Shown here: positions 34,479 through 42,883 of the stretch, piece after piece
Layout: every line of letters starts with the position of its first letter
Position numbering within the stretch: the stretch's first letter is position 1
Assembly: GCA_947453445.1 (NCBI GenBank)
Contig: CANGGP010000020.1
Span: 1-50,052 of the forward strand
Length of the DNA stretch: 50,052 nucleotides
Reading direction: 5' to 3'
Source of the DNA: Sphingobacteriaceae bacterium
Lineage (GTDB): Bacteria > Bacteroidota > Bacteroidia > B-17B0 > Aurantibacillaceae
The notes under the pieces: generated by a model
Databases searched by the model: none
Told to the model about the DNA's origin: nothing
What the model saw: only the letters and a program-made list of their open reading frames with translations
Made by a program: the position numbers and the translations under genes

Positions 34479-35398
34479 TTAAAAAAGCTTCGCATACTTT
34501 TTTGAAATATTTAACGCCACTTGATTTTGCAAGCATCTTTTATGTTGTTTTTTCAGGTGCTTATCTCTTCTTTGGGAGGGAAAGACTTATCAATGTTCAA
34601 GAACATTTCTATATCAGGTTGCTCCTTTTGATTGTGATTATTTCGTTGTTAACTTTTAGTGTTAAGTATCCAAAAAATAAAATGATTATTTTTTTCAGAG
34701 GGATTTATCCAATATTTTTTATAAGTTTTTTTTACACTGAAACAAGCAGCTTGAAAAATATCTTATTCCACAATAATTTGGATGTTTTTTTTTATAATGC
34801 TGAACAAAACCTTTGGCACTGCCAACCAAGTATTGCATTTTCAAAATTTATGAATGATGCTTGGTTCAATGAAATAATGAATCTATGCTATTTTTCATAT
34901 TATATCATCATTATTATTACGTGCATTTTATTATTTATGAAAAACACCTTGCCTGCGCAAAAAGCAATATTCACTGTATTTTTTTCCTTTTACTTATATT
35001 ATATCATTTTTGATATTTTGCCAGTCGCCGGGCCCCAATACTATGCAGTGAATTTAAATTCGGAACCTTTACCACCATATTTTTTTGGTAAAATAATGCA
35101 TCAAATTCTCATCAACATTGAAAAGCCAACTGGTGCTTTTCCCAGTTCACATGTTGGCATTGCATGCATTATTGCATATGTTTTTTTTAAACAATTCAAA
35201 AAAATATTTTTTATTATTTTGCCTTTTGTAATTGGTATTTGTTTTGCAACTGTTTACCTTAAAGCACATTATTTGGTGGATGTAATTGCTGGTGTTTTTT
35301 CAGCATTTCTTTTTATTTTGATAAGTGAATATGTTTTTAATAAAATTTCAATACTTACCAAAGGTTGGATCAATAATAAAAACCCATTTTATAACTAA
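34475..35398 (+). CDS. PAP2-superfamily membrane phosphotransferase (AUR1-like)
   Basis: A 307-residue protein with about six membrane helices and the conserved lumen/periplasm-facing PAP2 motifs: PSSH (223-226) with His226, and YLKAHYLVDVIAG (261-273) with His265 and Asp269. The PVAGPQ segment at about 183-188 resembles the conserved Pro/Gly stretch in AUR1/inositolphosphorylceramide-synthase-like members. Such enzymes move a phospho-headgroup between lipids or remove phosphate. With a ceramide-synthase-like gene directly upstream, headgroup transfer to a ceramide is the simplest reading. The start is GTG (34475), overlapping the previous stop (GTGA). The gene is very AT-rich with long T runs, more so than the housekeeping genes. 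Confidence 0.78.
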   Translation: MIKKASHTFLKYLTPLDFASIFYVVFSGAYLFFGRERLINVQEHFYIRLLLLIVIISLLTFSVKYPKNKMIIFFRGIYPIFFISFFYTETSSLKNILFHNNLDVFFYNAEQNLWHCQPSIAFSKFMNDAWFNEIMNLCYFSYYIIIIITCILLFMKNTLPAQKAIFTVFFSFYLYYIIFDILPVAGPQYYAVNLNSEPLPPYFFGKIMHQILINIEKPTGAFPSSHVGIACIIAYVFFKQFKKIFFIILPFVIGICFATVYLKAHYLVDVIAGVFSAFLFILISEYVFNKISILTKGWINNKNPFYN

Positions 35399-35454
35399 TT
35401 CAATGGATGAAAATTTATCATGTTTTTTTAATTTATACTTAAACACGTTATTAT

Positions 35455-36300
35455 ATGGCAATTAAAATTATTATGTTTCCCGGTCAAGGTTCACAATTTA
35501 AAGGCATGGGTGAAACATTATTTAAGGAATTTCCGGATGCTGTTGCACAAGCAAATCAAACCCTAGGATATGACATAGTGGATTTGTGTATGAACGATCC
35601 TGACACCAAACTAAATCAAACAAATTACACGCAACCTGCTTTGTTTTTTGTAAACTATCTTAATTATCAAAAGTTTTTACAAACCAATGAAAAGCCTGCG
35701 TTTTTACTTGGACATAGTTTAGGGGAATTTAATGCATTAAATGCTGCAGGCGTATTTGATATGGCGACAGGTTTAAAAATTGTACAGAAGAGAGGAGAGC
35801 TAATGTATTCAATCATGGGTACTTCTATGGCTGCAATTGTTGGCGTAGATTATATGGAAATAAATGAAATTATTATAAGCAAATTCCCAGATCTTGACAT
35901 TGCAAATATAAATACAACATCCCAAGTAGTAATTTCAGGTAAAACTGAAACATTAAACTTGGCTGCCGATTATTTTGAAGAGGAAGGACTTGTTTATATA
36001 CCGCTTAAAGTGAGTGGCGCGTTTCATTCAAGGTACATGTTGCCAGTAAAAAATATGTTTCAAAATTATGTTCAGTCTCTTCACTTAAACTTTTGTCAAA
36101 TTCCTGTGATATCAAATTATACCGCTTCAATTTACCCTGCAAATATTGACGGAATCATTGGGAACATTGTTAATCAAATTAATAGCCCTGTAAAATGGCT
36201 GCAAAGTATTCAATTATTGATTGAGCAAGGTGAAACTGACTTTGTTGAAATTGGAGCAGGCGAAGTATTAACAAATTTGGTGAGAAAAATAAAGATTTAA
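35455..36300 (+). CDS. Malonyl-CoA:ACP acyltransferase, trans-AT type
   Basis: A 281-residue FabD-fold acyltransferase that loads malonyl units onto carrier proteins. The catalytic Ser88 lies in GHSLGE and His191 in GAFHS; Arg113 in QKRGELM fits malonyl specificity. FPGQGSQ (8-14) is intact. The GHSLGEFNALNAAGVFD stretch followed by TGLKIVQKRGELM matches discrete acyltransferases of trans-AT polyketide clusters (PksC/PedD) better than housekeeping FabD, as far as I can recall. Its presence inside the cluster implies a supply of malonyl-ACP separate from primary metabolism. It begins 56 bases after the PAP2 gene. Confidence 0.88.
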   Translation: MAIKIIMFPGQGSQFKGMGETLFKEFPDAVAQANQTLGYDIVDLCMNDPDTKLNQTNYTQPALFFVNYLNYQKFLQTNEKPAFLLGHSLGEFNALNAAGVFDMATGLKIVQKRGELMYSIMGTSMAAIVGVDYMEINEIIISKFPDLDIANINTTSQVVISGKTETLNLAADYFEEEGLVYIPLKVSGAFHSRYMLPVKNMFQNYVQSLHLNFCQIPVISNYTASIYPANIDGIIGNIVNQINSPVKWLQSIQLLIEQGETDFVEIGAGEVLTNLVRKIKI

Positions 36301-36387
36301 GTTAATGACTTAAATATTGAAATTTTTTTCTAAAAAGTCAACCGTTTTAGACTCATTTTCAAAAAAATAAAAAGTTAATATTGTATT

Positions 36388-36921
36388 GTGAATAGTGAAG
36401 AAAAAGAAGCCTTAATTTATGGCTTAAAGCGAGACATATTATTGATGCCACAGCAGGGGGCATCTAAACTGAGTTTTGATACCGAAGATATTTATAAGAT
36501 TATCCCTCACAGGCCGCCATTTGCATTAATTGCTTCAATTAAGGAAGTTAATTTACTTGAAAGAATTATTGAAGTGACAAGTCAAATTAATCCAAGTGAT
36601 CCTATTTTTAAAGGTCATTTTCCCGGCGCCCCTGTTTACCCTGGTGTGATGCTGATAGAAACCATGGGCCAGGCGGGTTTATGTTTGGCTTATTTTGTAA
36701 AAAACAATACCTTAGAAATCAATGATAATAGCAAGTCTGTGAAGGGTTTATTTACCCGCGTTCATAACGCCGGTTTTAACAAGGCGGTGCAACCTGGCGA
36801 TCTTTTAACAGTGCGAGTTAAGTCGATTGAAGATGATGATTTTATGGGCTTAATGTGCGCGCAGGTAATTGTAAATAACGATATTTATTCACATAGTATT
36901 TTAGAAGTTTATTATCCTTAA
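36388..36921 (+). CDS. FabZ-like 3-hydroxyacyl-ACP dehydratase
   Basis: A 177-residue hotdog-fold protein. It contains IPHRPPFALI (39-48), and the catalytic His77 in FKGHFPGAP and Glu91 in GVMLIETMGQAG, which are the FabZ catalytic pair. FabZ removes water from 3-hydroxyacyl-ACP to give trans-2-enoyl-ACP. It has about 30 residues more at the N-terminus than typical FabZ; the start is taken as GTG 36388, with an internal ATG at 36445 as alternative. It stands between the acyltransferase and ketosynthase genes, so it probably processes ordinary elongation cycles of the cluster's chain. Confidence 0.88.
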   Translation: MNSEEKEALIYGLKRDILLMPQQGASKLSFDTEDIYKIIPHRPPFALIASIKEVNLLERIIEVTSQINPSDPIFKGHFPGAPVYPGVMLIETMGQAGLCLAYFVKNNTLEINDNSKSVKGLFTRVHNAGFNKAVQPGDLLTVRVKSIEDDDFMGLMCAQVIVNNDIYSHSILEVYYP

Positions 36922-36945
36922 AAATTAAAGTAAATCACAATTAAT

Positions 36946-38229
36946 ATGTTACAAAAACGGGTAGTTATTACAGGCATGTCAATTAACACGCCAATAGGAG
37001 ACACACTAGAAACATTCATTAATAATATGATGGATGGGAAATCGGCAGTAACCAAATGGGCAACTTTAGATACCTCGCGTATTTATGCCAAGGTAGGCGG
37101 TGATCTTGGAGATTATGATGTTGTTGCAAAAATTAAAACCTATAAAGGGCGCATTCCGGATGATATTTACGACCGGCTCTTAAAATTGGGCAGTAAATCA
37201 CCCTTGTCAATTGGGATTTCCTTACTTATTGCGGTTGAGGCTTTTTTGGATTCAGGTTATATAGGGAACATTTTTGACGGAAATAATATCGCTACAATTG
37301 TTGCAGGGCACAATTTAAACCAAAAATATACTTTTGAAAACCACGATGTATTCAATGATGAGCCTGAATTTGTTGAAGGTTTATTTGCATTGAATGGCCT
37401 TGATACACATCATGTGGGAAGTGTGACAGATATTTTACAACTGCATGGCCCTGCCTACACAGTTGGCGGCGCTTGTGCCAGCGGTAATGTTGCCTTACGA
37501 TGTGCAGTAGATGAAATTCAAATGCATGATGTAAAGGTAGCAGCAGTGGTTGCCCCAATGTTGGATTTTTCACCCTTGGACCTTCAAGGGATGTGTATCA
37601 TGGGAGCCATTACATACAAATCTTTTAATGAAGAACCATCACGGGCTAGCAGGCCATACGATACTAACCGAGAAGGATTTGTTCCATCCCATGGGTCTGC
37701 CTGTTTAATTGTAGAAGACCTTGAACATGCCTTGGCACGTGGTGCAAAAATTTACGCCGAAATATTAGGTGTTGAATCATCATCAGATGGTTGCCATTTA
37801 CCACAACCTTCCCGAATTGGACAAGCACGCTTGATGAATCGCTTATTAAAAAATGCTGGCGTTAAGCCTGAGGAAGTTGACTATATTAATGTACATGCCA
37901 CATCTACACCCTTGGGTGACCTTACTGAATTACGATCAATCAAAGATGTATTTGGTGAACATTGCAAGACCCTAAAAATCAATGCGCCAAAATCATTATT
38001 AGGCCATACCTGCTGGTCAGCGGCTACAGTAGAAACAGTGGCAGCCATTTTACAAATGAATCGAAACGAACTCCATCCATCAATTAATATTGATCATTTA
38101 GATCCGGAAGTAGATATTGATGTTTGCAGAGGAGAACGCAAAAAGCACAACATAGATATTTTCTTGAAAAATTCGTTTGGTTTTGGCGGTTTAAATGCCA
38201 TCAGCTTAATTAAAAAATACAAAGGATAG
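36946..38229 (+). CDS. Beta-ketoacyl-ACP synthase (FabF/KS type)
   Basis: A 427-residue thiolase-fold condensing enzyme. The Cys-His-His triad is complete: Cys177 in VGGACASGN, His317 in VHATSTPLGD and His354 in KSLLGHT, with Lys349. The GFGG loop near the C-terminus (FGFGGLN) is also present. In many beta-branching cassettes the dedicated ketosynthase is a decarboxylase whose active-site Cys is replaced by Ser, as I recall. This one keeps Cys, so chain elongation is possible, with or without malonyl decarboxylation. The YTVGGACASGN context itself resembles the cassette-type KS rather than housekeeping FabF. It is followed by the FabG-like gene after 18 bases. Confidence 0.88.
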   Translation: MLQKRVVITGMSINTPIGDTLETFINNMMDGKSAVTKWATLDTSRIYAKVGGDLGDYDVVAKIKTYKGRIPDDIYDRLLKLGSKSPLSIGISLLIAVEAFLDSGYIGNIFDGNNIATIVAGHNLNQKYTFENHDVFNDEPEFVEGLFALNGLDTHHVGSVTDILQLHGPAYTVGGACASGNVALRCAVDEIQMHDVKVAAVVAPMLDFSPLDLQGMCIMGAITYKSFNEEPSRASRPYDTNREGFVPSHGSACLIVEDLEHALARGAKIYAEILGVESSSDGCHLPQPSRIGQARLMNRLLKNAGVKPEEVDYINVHATSTPLGDLTELRSIKDVFGEHCKTLKINAPKSLLGHTCWSAATVETVAAILQMNRNELHPSINIDHLDPEVDIDVCRGERKKHNIDIFLKNSFGFGGLNAISLIKKYKG

Positions 38230-38247
38230 TTTATTATTTAATCACAC

Positions 38248-38991
38248 ATGAAGATATTTATAACTGGTGGATCACGAGGGATTGGCCGTAGAATAGTGAC
38301 CATGGCATTGGAAAGGGGTCATGATGTTGCCTTTACTTATAATAGTTCAAATAAGGCACACATTGAACAGCTTCTTGAAGAAGCGAAAATGCTAGCACCT
38401 AATAGCATGTGCAAGGGTTATCAGCTAAATGTTCGAAATGTTGATGATGTTGTGAGAGTAACTGATGATGTACTTGACGATTTTGAATCGATTGATACTG
38501 TGATTAACAATGCGGCCATCAATAGAAATAATTTGGCTTTTCACATGACCGATGAAGAATGGCATGACGTAATTGACACAAATTTAAATGGTGCATTTTA
38601 TGTTATTCGACAATTTTTACCGGTTTTTTTGGCAAACAGAAAAGGTCGTTTTGTTTCTGTATCTTCTATTGCAAAGGATGGAATTTCCGGTCAAGCCAAT
38701 TATAGCGCCAGTAAAGCTGGATTAATCGGACTTTCAGGCACCATTGCCAAAGAGTATGGAATTAAAGGTATCACAAGTAATGTGGTAGTGCCGGGTATGT
38801 TTGAAACCGACATGGTTAAGGAAACATTAAGTGACAACCTAAGAAAGTTTTGGCTTTTGCATAATCCAATGAAACGAATGGGTCATTTGGATGAGTTAGC
38901 AGAAGTGGCTTTGTTTCTTGGGTCTGACGCGGCAAGTTTTGTAAATGGCCAGGTGATAAGTGTTACCGGAGGACTAGATTGGGCAGAGTAG
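38248..38991 (+). CDS. FabG-like 3-ketoacyl-ACP reductase
   Basis: A 247-residue classical short-chain dehydrogenase. The cofactor loop is TGGSRGIGR (6-14), NNAA is at 87-90, Asn113 is in DTNLNGAF, the catalytic Ser is in SVSSIAK (139/140), and Tyr152-x3-Lys156 is in YSASK. The C-terminal SVTGGLDW fits FabG. It would reduce 3-ketoacyl-ACP to 3-hydroxyacyl-ACP with NADPH. Position between the ketosynthase and the HMG-CoA-synthase homolog places it in the acyl-chain half of the cluster. It is distinct from the other three SDRs here, which have different motifs. Confidence 0.87.
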   Translation: MKIFITGGSRGIGRRIVTMALERGHDVAFTYNSSNKAHIEQLLEEAKMLAPNSMCKGYQLNVRNVDDVVRVTDDVLDDFESIDTVINNAAINRNNLAFHMTDEEWHDVIDTNLNGAFYVIRQFLPVFLANRKGRFVSVSSIAKDGISGQANYSASKAGLIGLSGTIAKEYGIKGITSNVVVPGMFETDMVKETLSDNLRKFWLLHNPMKRMGHLDELAEVALFLGSDAASFVNGQVISVTGGLDWAE

Positions 38992-39096
38992 GTTTTCCTA
39001 AAAAAGCTTTCCATTTTACTTGGATAATAAAAACTAAAAAAGCAAACAATATTTAATTTATGAATATCTTTTTTTAAAGGACTAATAATTTGTAGA

Positions 39097-40329
39097 ATGA
39101 AAAAATTCGGCATTGAAAAAATTAGGGTTTATCCTGGAGCACTTCAATTGAATCTTGAGGAACTTGCTATTGCTCGCAATTATGATGTTGAACACATGCG
39201 AAGGGAACTTATGGTTGAAACCCGAAGTGTAAACCCTCCTTGGGAAGATACGGTGACAATGGCTGTAAATGCTGCCAAACCAATGTTGACACAAGAAGAC
39301 ATAAACTCTATAGGATTATTAATTGTTGGTACCGAAACAAGTCTTGATAATGAAAAATCCGTAAGTTCTTGGGTGCTGCATCATTTAGGTTTGCCAAGTG
39401 CTTGTCGGCATTTTGAAGTAAAGATTGCCTGTTATTCCGGAACTGCTGCATTAAAAATGGCTGTGTCATGGTTATCATCAGGCATGGCACGTGCAGGACA
39501 AAAGGCTTTAATTATTAGTACAGATGAAAGTTTAAATTCAATTCATCGTCCTTGGGAATATGTTTGTGGCGCCGGTTCAGTAGCAATGTTAGTTTCCGAT
39601 CAACCTGATTTTCTAGTACTAGAAACTGAAAAATTTGGTTTATATGCACATGAAGTCGCCGATGTGATACGTCCGCTGCCATGGTTGGAAACTGGTAACA
39701 GTGAGCATAGTTTGTATTCATACATGGAAGCATTGGCTGCTACCTATGAAGATTTTGAATTAAATGTAGGCAACATCGATTACGATAGTTATTTCAAATA
39801 CCATATTTATCATGTTCCTTTTAGTGGGATTAGTTATCGAGCTCACAAACAACTTATGCGCATGAGTTCTTTTGATGTAACAGATGAAGAAATAGCAACA
39901 AGCTGGAAAAACAAAGTGTCTCCTTCTATTAATTTTTCTAAACGAATTGGCGGAACTTATGGCGGAAGCATTTTCATTGCCTTATTATCAACAATTACTT
40001 CAGTGAATGACTTAAAGGCAGATGACCGTATCAGTGTTTTTTCATATGGTTCAGGTTCTTGTGCGGAATTTTACAGTGTAATGACAACTGAAAAATCTAA
40101 AGAAATTGCATTGGCAAGTGGACTGCATGAATTAATTGATGCACGGTATAAAATAGATGTGAAAGCATATGAAGCCATGGAGTTGGCTAGAGAAGAACGT
40201 ATTAAAAGTAAAGAATTTACACCTGATTACGACTTGGTTCAAGGTTTATACAATGAAGTATACAAGGATAAAGGTTTATTGGTTTATACCGGCACTAAAG
40301 AGTATTACAGAAGTTACAATTTCAGTTAA
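39097..40329 (+). CDS. HMG-CoA-synthase homolog of beta-branching type (PksG-like)
   Basis: A 410-residue protein that aligns by eye along its length with PksG and related HMGS enzymes of polyketide beta-branching cassettes. The catalytic triad is visible: Glu80 in GTETSLDN, Cys112 in KIACYSGTAA and His239 in YHVPFSG. Additional matches are NAAKPML, VCGAGSVAMLV, VIRPLPWLETGNS and SYGSGSCAEFYS. The enzyme adds an acetyl carbanion from acetyl-ACP to a beta-ketoacyl-ACP, giving a 3-hydroxy-3-carboxymethyl intermediate. Primary-metabolism HMGS (mevalonate pathway) is an alternative, but the neighbouring ECH1 and ECH2 genes argue strongly for beta-branching. The ECH1 gene starts three bases after the stop. 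Confidence 0.9.
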   Translation: MKKFGIEKIRVYPGALQLNLEELAIARNYDVEHMRRELMVETRSVNPPWEDTVTMAVNAAKPMLTQEDINSIGLLIVGTETSLDNEKSVSSWVLHHLGLPSACRHFEVKIACYSGTAALKMAVSWLSSGMARAGQKALIISTDESLNSIHRPWEYVCGAGSVAMLVSDQPDFLVLETEKFGLYAHEVADVIRPLPWLETGNSEHSLYSYMEALAATYEDFELNVGNIDYDSYFKYHIYHVPFSGISYRAHKQLMRMSSFDVTDEEIATSWKNKVSPSINFSKRIGGTYGGSIFIALLSTITSVNDLKADDRISVFSYGSGSCAEFYSVMTTEKSKEIALASGLHELIDARYKIDVKAYEAMELAREERIKSKEFTPDYDLVQGLYNEVYKDKGLLVYTGTKEYYRSYNFS

Positions 40330-40332
40330 GCG

Positions 40333-41025
40333 ATGTATCAAGAAATTAACATTACAAACGTTTTAAATCCAGACTCAATCAAACAAATTCTTGATCAGCT
40401 CGAAAGGTGTGAACAAGAGAATGTGCGTTTTGTTGTTTTAAAAGGTGCGGAAAAAGTTTTTTGTAATGGCTTAGATATCGCATGGGTTGTGAACGGTGAA
40501 GAATCCAAATTCGCTCAGGCAATGAATCTCTACGCCACATGCTTAAAGAAATTACAAGTGGGTAAATTTATTTCAGTTGCGTTGGTGAATGGTACAGTGG
40601 CAGGAGGGGGAATGGGTTTAGTTTGTGCTTGCGACTTTGTTATTGCTGAGGAGTCAAGTACATTTTCGCTTCCTGAAGGTTTATTAGGTTTAATTCCGGG
40701 AATGATTCTTCCTGCCTTATTAAACAGATTAAGTCCACAATGTATTAAGAAAATGGTATTTACCGGAAAAAAATATTCTGCCAGCACAGCCATTGAATTT
40801 GGTATTGTGGATGAAATATCAAACAATCATTCAAAAGCATTGAATAATGCTGTAAATACTATGCGTTCGTGTAAAACAACCGCTGTAGGCGATATAAAAG
40901 AAATTTTATATACGTTTCATTCAAATAATGATGAATTGGCATTGCAAGGAATGATTAATTTGAGGGCCAAACTTCAAGACCCGGAAATTAATCAAAGGTT
41001 ACAGGATATTGCTGAAATGCTGTAA
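40333..41025 (+). CDS. Enoyl-CoA hydratase family, ECH1 dehydratase (PksH-like)
   Basis: A 230-residue crotonase-fold protein. The oxyanion-hole segments are KVFCNGLDI (41-49) and VNGTVAGGGMGLVCACD (85-101), followed by FSLPEGLLGLIPGMILP. Short length and the N-terminal shape resemble PksH/CurE-type ECH1, the enzyme that dehydrates the HMG-like intermediate to a 3-methylglutaconyl-ACP analog. It sits directly after the HMGS homolog, the order found in beta-branching cassettes, and is the last gene of the first plus-strand run. It converges with the FabL-like gene at 41904. A role in ordinary beta-oxidation is less likely given the neighbours. Confidence 0.82.
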   Translation: MYQEINITNVLNPDSIKQILDQLERCEQENVRFVVLKGAEKVFCNGLDIAWVVNGEESKFAQAMNLYATCLKKLQVGKFISVALVNGTVAGGGMGLVCACDFVIAEESSTFSLPEGLLGLIPGMILPALLNRLSPQCIKKMVFTGKKYSASTAIEFGIVDEISNNHSKALNNAVNTMRSCKTTAVGDIKEILYTFHSNNDELALQGMINLRAKLQDPEINQRLQDIAEML

Positions 41026-41100
41026 TGCAAACCATTTTTAATTGAGAATAAAAAATGATTATTAAGATAGACGTTTTTCTTAAGGCGTAATCCTCAGCCA

Positions 41101-41904
41101 TTAAATGCCAAACTCATCTCTGTTTTTGTACATATAGGAATAACCTTCAATAAAGTTATAGCCTTTATCGGCGTTGATGGTTTGGCCGCGAATGCCATCC
41201 ATTAATCCGCTACACATCATATAAACTACTTTTGCTACTTCTTCTAGGTCAACATGTGTGCCTGGAATATCATATTTTTCAATAAATTCTTTCCATTCTT
41301 TTCCAACTGTCATTAATAAAGAATCGGTTATCACAGGCCTTGTGCGTAAAATATTAAAAATAACACCATCCTCAAAAAAGTGGTAACTTAAATATTTTAT
41401 CAATACTTCGTTTAAAGTTTTGGTTGCGGCAGCAAAATCGTAATTTACATAAAATCTATCCGGACCATGAGACGACAATCCCATCACATACTTCGGGTAT
41501 TTCCCAAAAACTGCTTTCATTTGTCGTGTGTATTCAACCATAGGCCAGCAGCTGTATTCAATGCTTTTTAACAAAGCAGCTTCACTGTAATCATCAATGC
41601 CTTTTACCAAATTAGCAAAAGATACATTTGAAATAAAAATGTCGACACCGCCAAAGCGTGTTTTTATTTCCTGCATTAATTCTGCTGTATCTTCATTATT
41701 GATTACATCAGATTGTTTTAAGTAAGGTGCAGGTAAACCTCGTTCCTTAAATTCATTTAAAAAATCATCGTCTTCAATACTACCCCAACCATAAGTAATA
41801 ACACATTGGTCGCCATGTTCGGCAAATTTAAAAGCAATTTCTTTTCCAATTCCCTTAGTTCCACCGGTAATTAAAATCACACGTTTATTTGTATTAGCTG
41901 ACAT
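41101..41904 (-). CDS. FabL/FabI-like enoyl-ACP reductase, copy 1
   Basis: A 267-residue SDR with the cofactor loop TGGTKGIGK (13-21). The active-site spacing is not the usual Tyr-x3-Lys: it is Tyr155-x6-Lys162 (YDFAAATK), the pattern of the enoyl reductases FabI and FabL. The preceding LSSHGPD and the following KYLSYHF also resemble FabL. FISNVSF replaces the classical NNAG. It is a clear paralog of the gene at 43129. It would saturate the enoyl or beta-methyl-enoyl ACP product. Its ATG lies inside the 3' end of the ECH2 gene (11-base overlap), so the two are cotranscribed and coupled. Confidence 0.72.
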   Translation of the reverse strand: MSANTNKRVILITGGTKGIGKEIAFKFAEHGDQCVITYGWGSIEDDDFLNEFKERGLPAPYLKQSDVINNEDTAELMQEIKTRFGGVDIFISNVSFANLVKGIDDYSEAALLKSIEYSCWPMVEYTRQMKAVFGKYPKYVMGLSSHGPDRFYVNYDFAAATKTLNEVLIKYLSYHFFEDGVIFNILRTRPVITDSLLMTVGKEWKEFIEKYDIPGTHVDLEEVAKVVYMMCSGLMDGIRGQTINADKGYNFIEGYSYMYKNRDEFGI

Positions 41905-42655
41905 AATTTTCTTTAATAATTTTTAATATTTCATCCTCGTTAAAGGTTATTTCGTGCATCATTGTTTCAATGCTATATGTTTCTTCAAACAACTTGCGAC
42001 GTTCCATACTTTGGTAACGTTTTAATACCATGAGTGCCTTCCTCGGTTTTTCAGCTATATTCTCAGCCAGTTCATAGGCTTTTTCAAGTACTACTTTTTT
42101 AGGTAATATATAATTGAAGTTTGTTTTCCCAATTAAATCACGGCCTTGGTAAAATTTGCCGCTATATTGCATTTCTTGAGCAATGGCAGGCGACATATAA
42201 TGTTCCATCAGTTTGGTAATACCCATTCCGGGGGTGAAGCCCATATTCATAAATGAACAACCATATCGACTTTCTTCTGCTAAAACAGCAATATCTGCAC
42301 ATAGGCCAAGTGCGAGACCGCCACCAATGGCATGTCCTTCAATTGCCGATATCACCGGAACAGGAATATCCAGAATCATTTTAGAGAGAATGATGTCAAC
42401 TGGTTTCAATTCGCGTTTACAAAGTTGTATCAAGGTTTTTAAATCTGCACCTGAACAAAAAACATCATTTAAGCCTTTAATGACCAATACCTTCAAATCT
42501 GTGTTCGCCTTCAATAAACTTAAACACTCAACTAATTCTTCAACAAAATGAGGAGTTAAAGCGTTTTTACCCTCAATGTCGCCCATTGCAAGTGTAAAAA
42601 TACCCGTTGAATCGGCTTGAATCGTGACAAATGGATTTTCAGTTAGTGGAGGCAT
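41894..42655 (-). CDS. Enoyl-CoA hydratase family, ECH2 decarboxylase (PksI-like)
   Basis: A 253-residue crotonase-fold protein. Recognisable parts: NPFVTIQADSTGIFTLAM at the N-terminus, FCSGADL (66-72), PVISAIEGHAIGGGLALGL (100-118) and FMNMGFTPGMG (135-145), ending with AEKPRKAL and a polar tail. FVTIQ...IA, the GHAIGGG loop and FM..GFTPGMG match PksI/CurF-type ECH2, which decarboxylates the 3-methylglutaconyl intermediate to a beta-methyl-enoyl-ACP. With ECH1 and HMGS this completes a beta-branching cassette. The gene is on the opposite strand from ECH1, divergent from the ACP gene. The ECH2 label is a motif judgement; the superfamily is secure. Confidence 0.8.
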   Translation of the reverse strand: MPPLTENPFVTIQADSTGIFTLAMGDIEGKNALTPHFVEELVECLSLLKANTDLKVLVIKGLNDVFCSGADLKTLIQLCKRELKPVDIILSKMILDIPVPVISAIEGHAIGGGLALGLCADIAVLAEESRYGCSFMNMGFTPGMGITKLMEHYMSPAIAQEMQYSGKFYQGRDLIGKTNFNYILPKKVVLEKAYELAENIAEKPRKALMVLKRYQSMERRKLFEETYSIETMMHEITFNEDEILKIIKENYVS

Positions 42656-42712
42656 GTTTACTTCTTAACAATGGTTATTTTGCTTTTGGCGAAAATGATA
42701 AAATTGTGGATT

Positions 42713-42720
42713 CAAAAATA
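42713..42720 (-). promoter_or_regulatory. Candidate -7 element of the ECH2-FabL unit
   Basis: On the minus strand the sequence reads TATTTTTG, an exact TAnnTTTG match, 57 bases before the ECH2 ATG (42655). No clear -33 TTTG at the right distance was found. Confidence 0.4.
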
Positions 42721-42833
42721 AGAATAAATTGCACTTAAAACTGTATTTGACAGTTAATATGCGTGTATATGAATCAAATATGATTAAAATGGACTTATTT
42801 TAATTAAAACATGCAATAGAAAACGAATTTTAT

Positions 42834-42841
42834 TAATTTTG
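42834..42841 (+). promoter_or_regulatory. Candidate -7 element of the ACP operon
   Basis: TAATTTTG matches TAnnTTTG exactly and lies 42 bases before the ACP start (42884). The -33 box is not obvious. With the minus-strand element at 42713 it marks the 228-bp divergent control region of the cluster. Confidence 0.45.
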
Positions 42842-42883
42842 AATCCTTACAATTAAATAATAAATAAATAACAAAAGATAAAT

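Noticed and set aside
39097-40329. HMGS homolog as the mevalonate-pathway enzyme
   Set aside because: No mevalonate genes are nearby, while ECH1, ECH2, ACP, AT and KS partners of beta-branching are, and the sequence matches PksG along its length.
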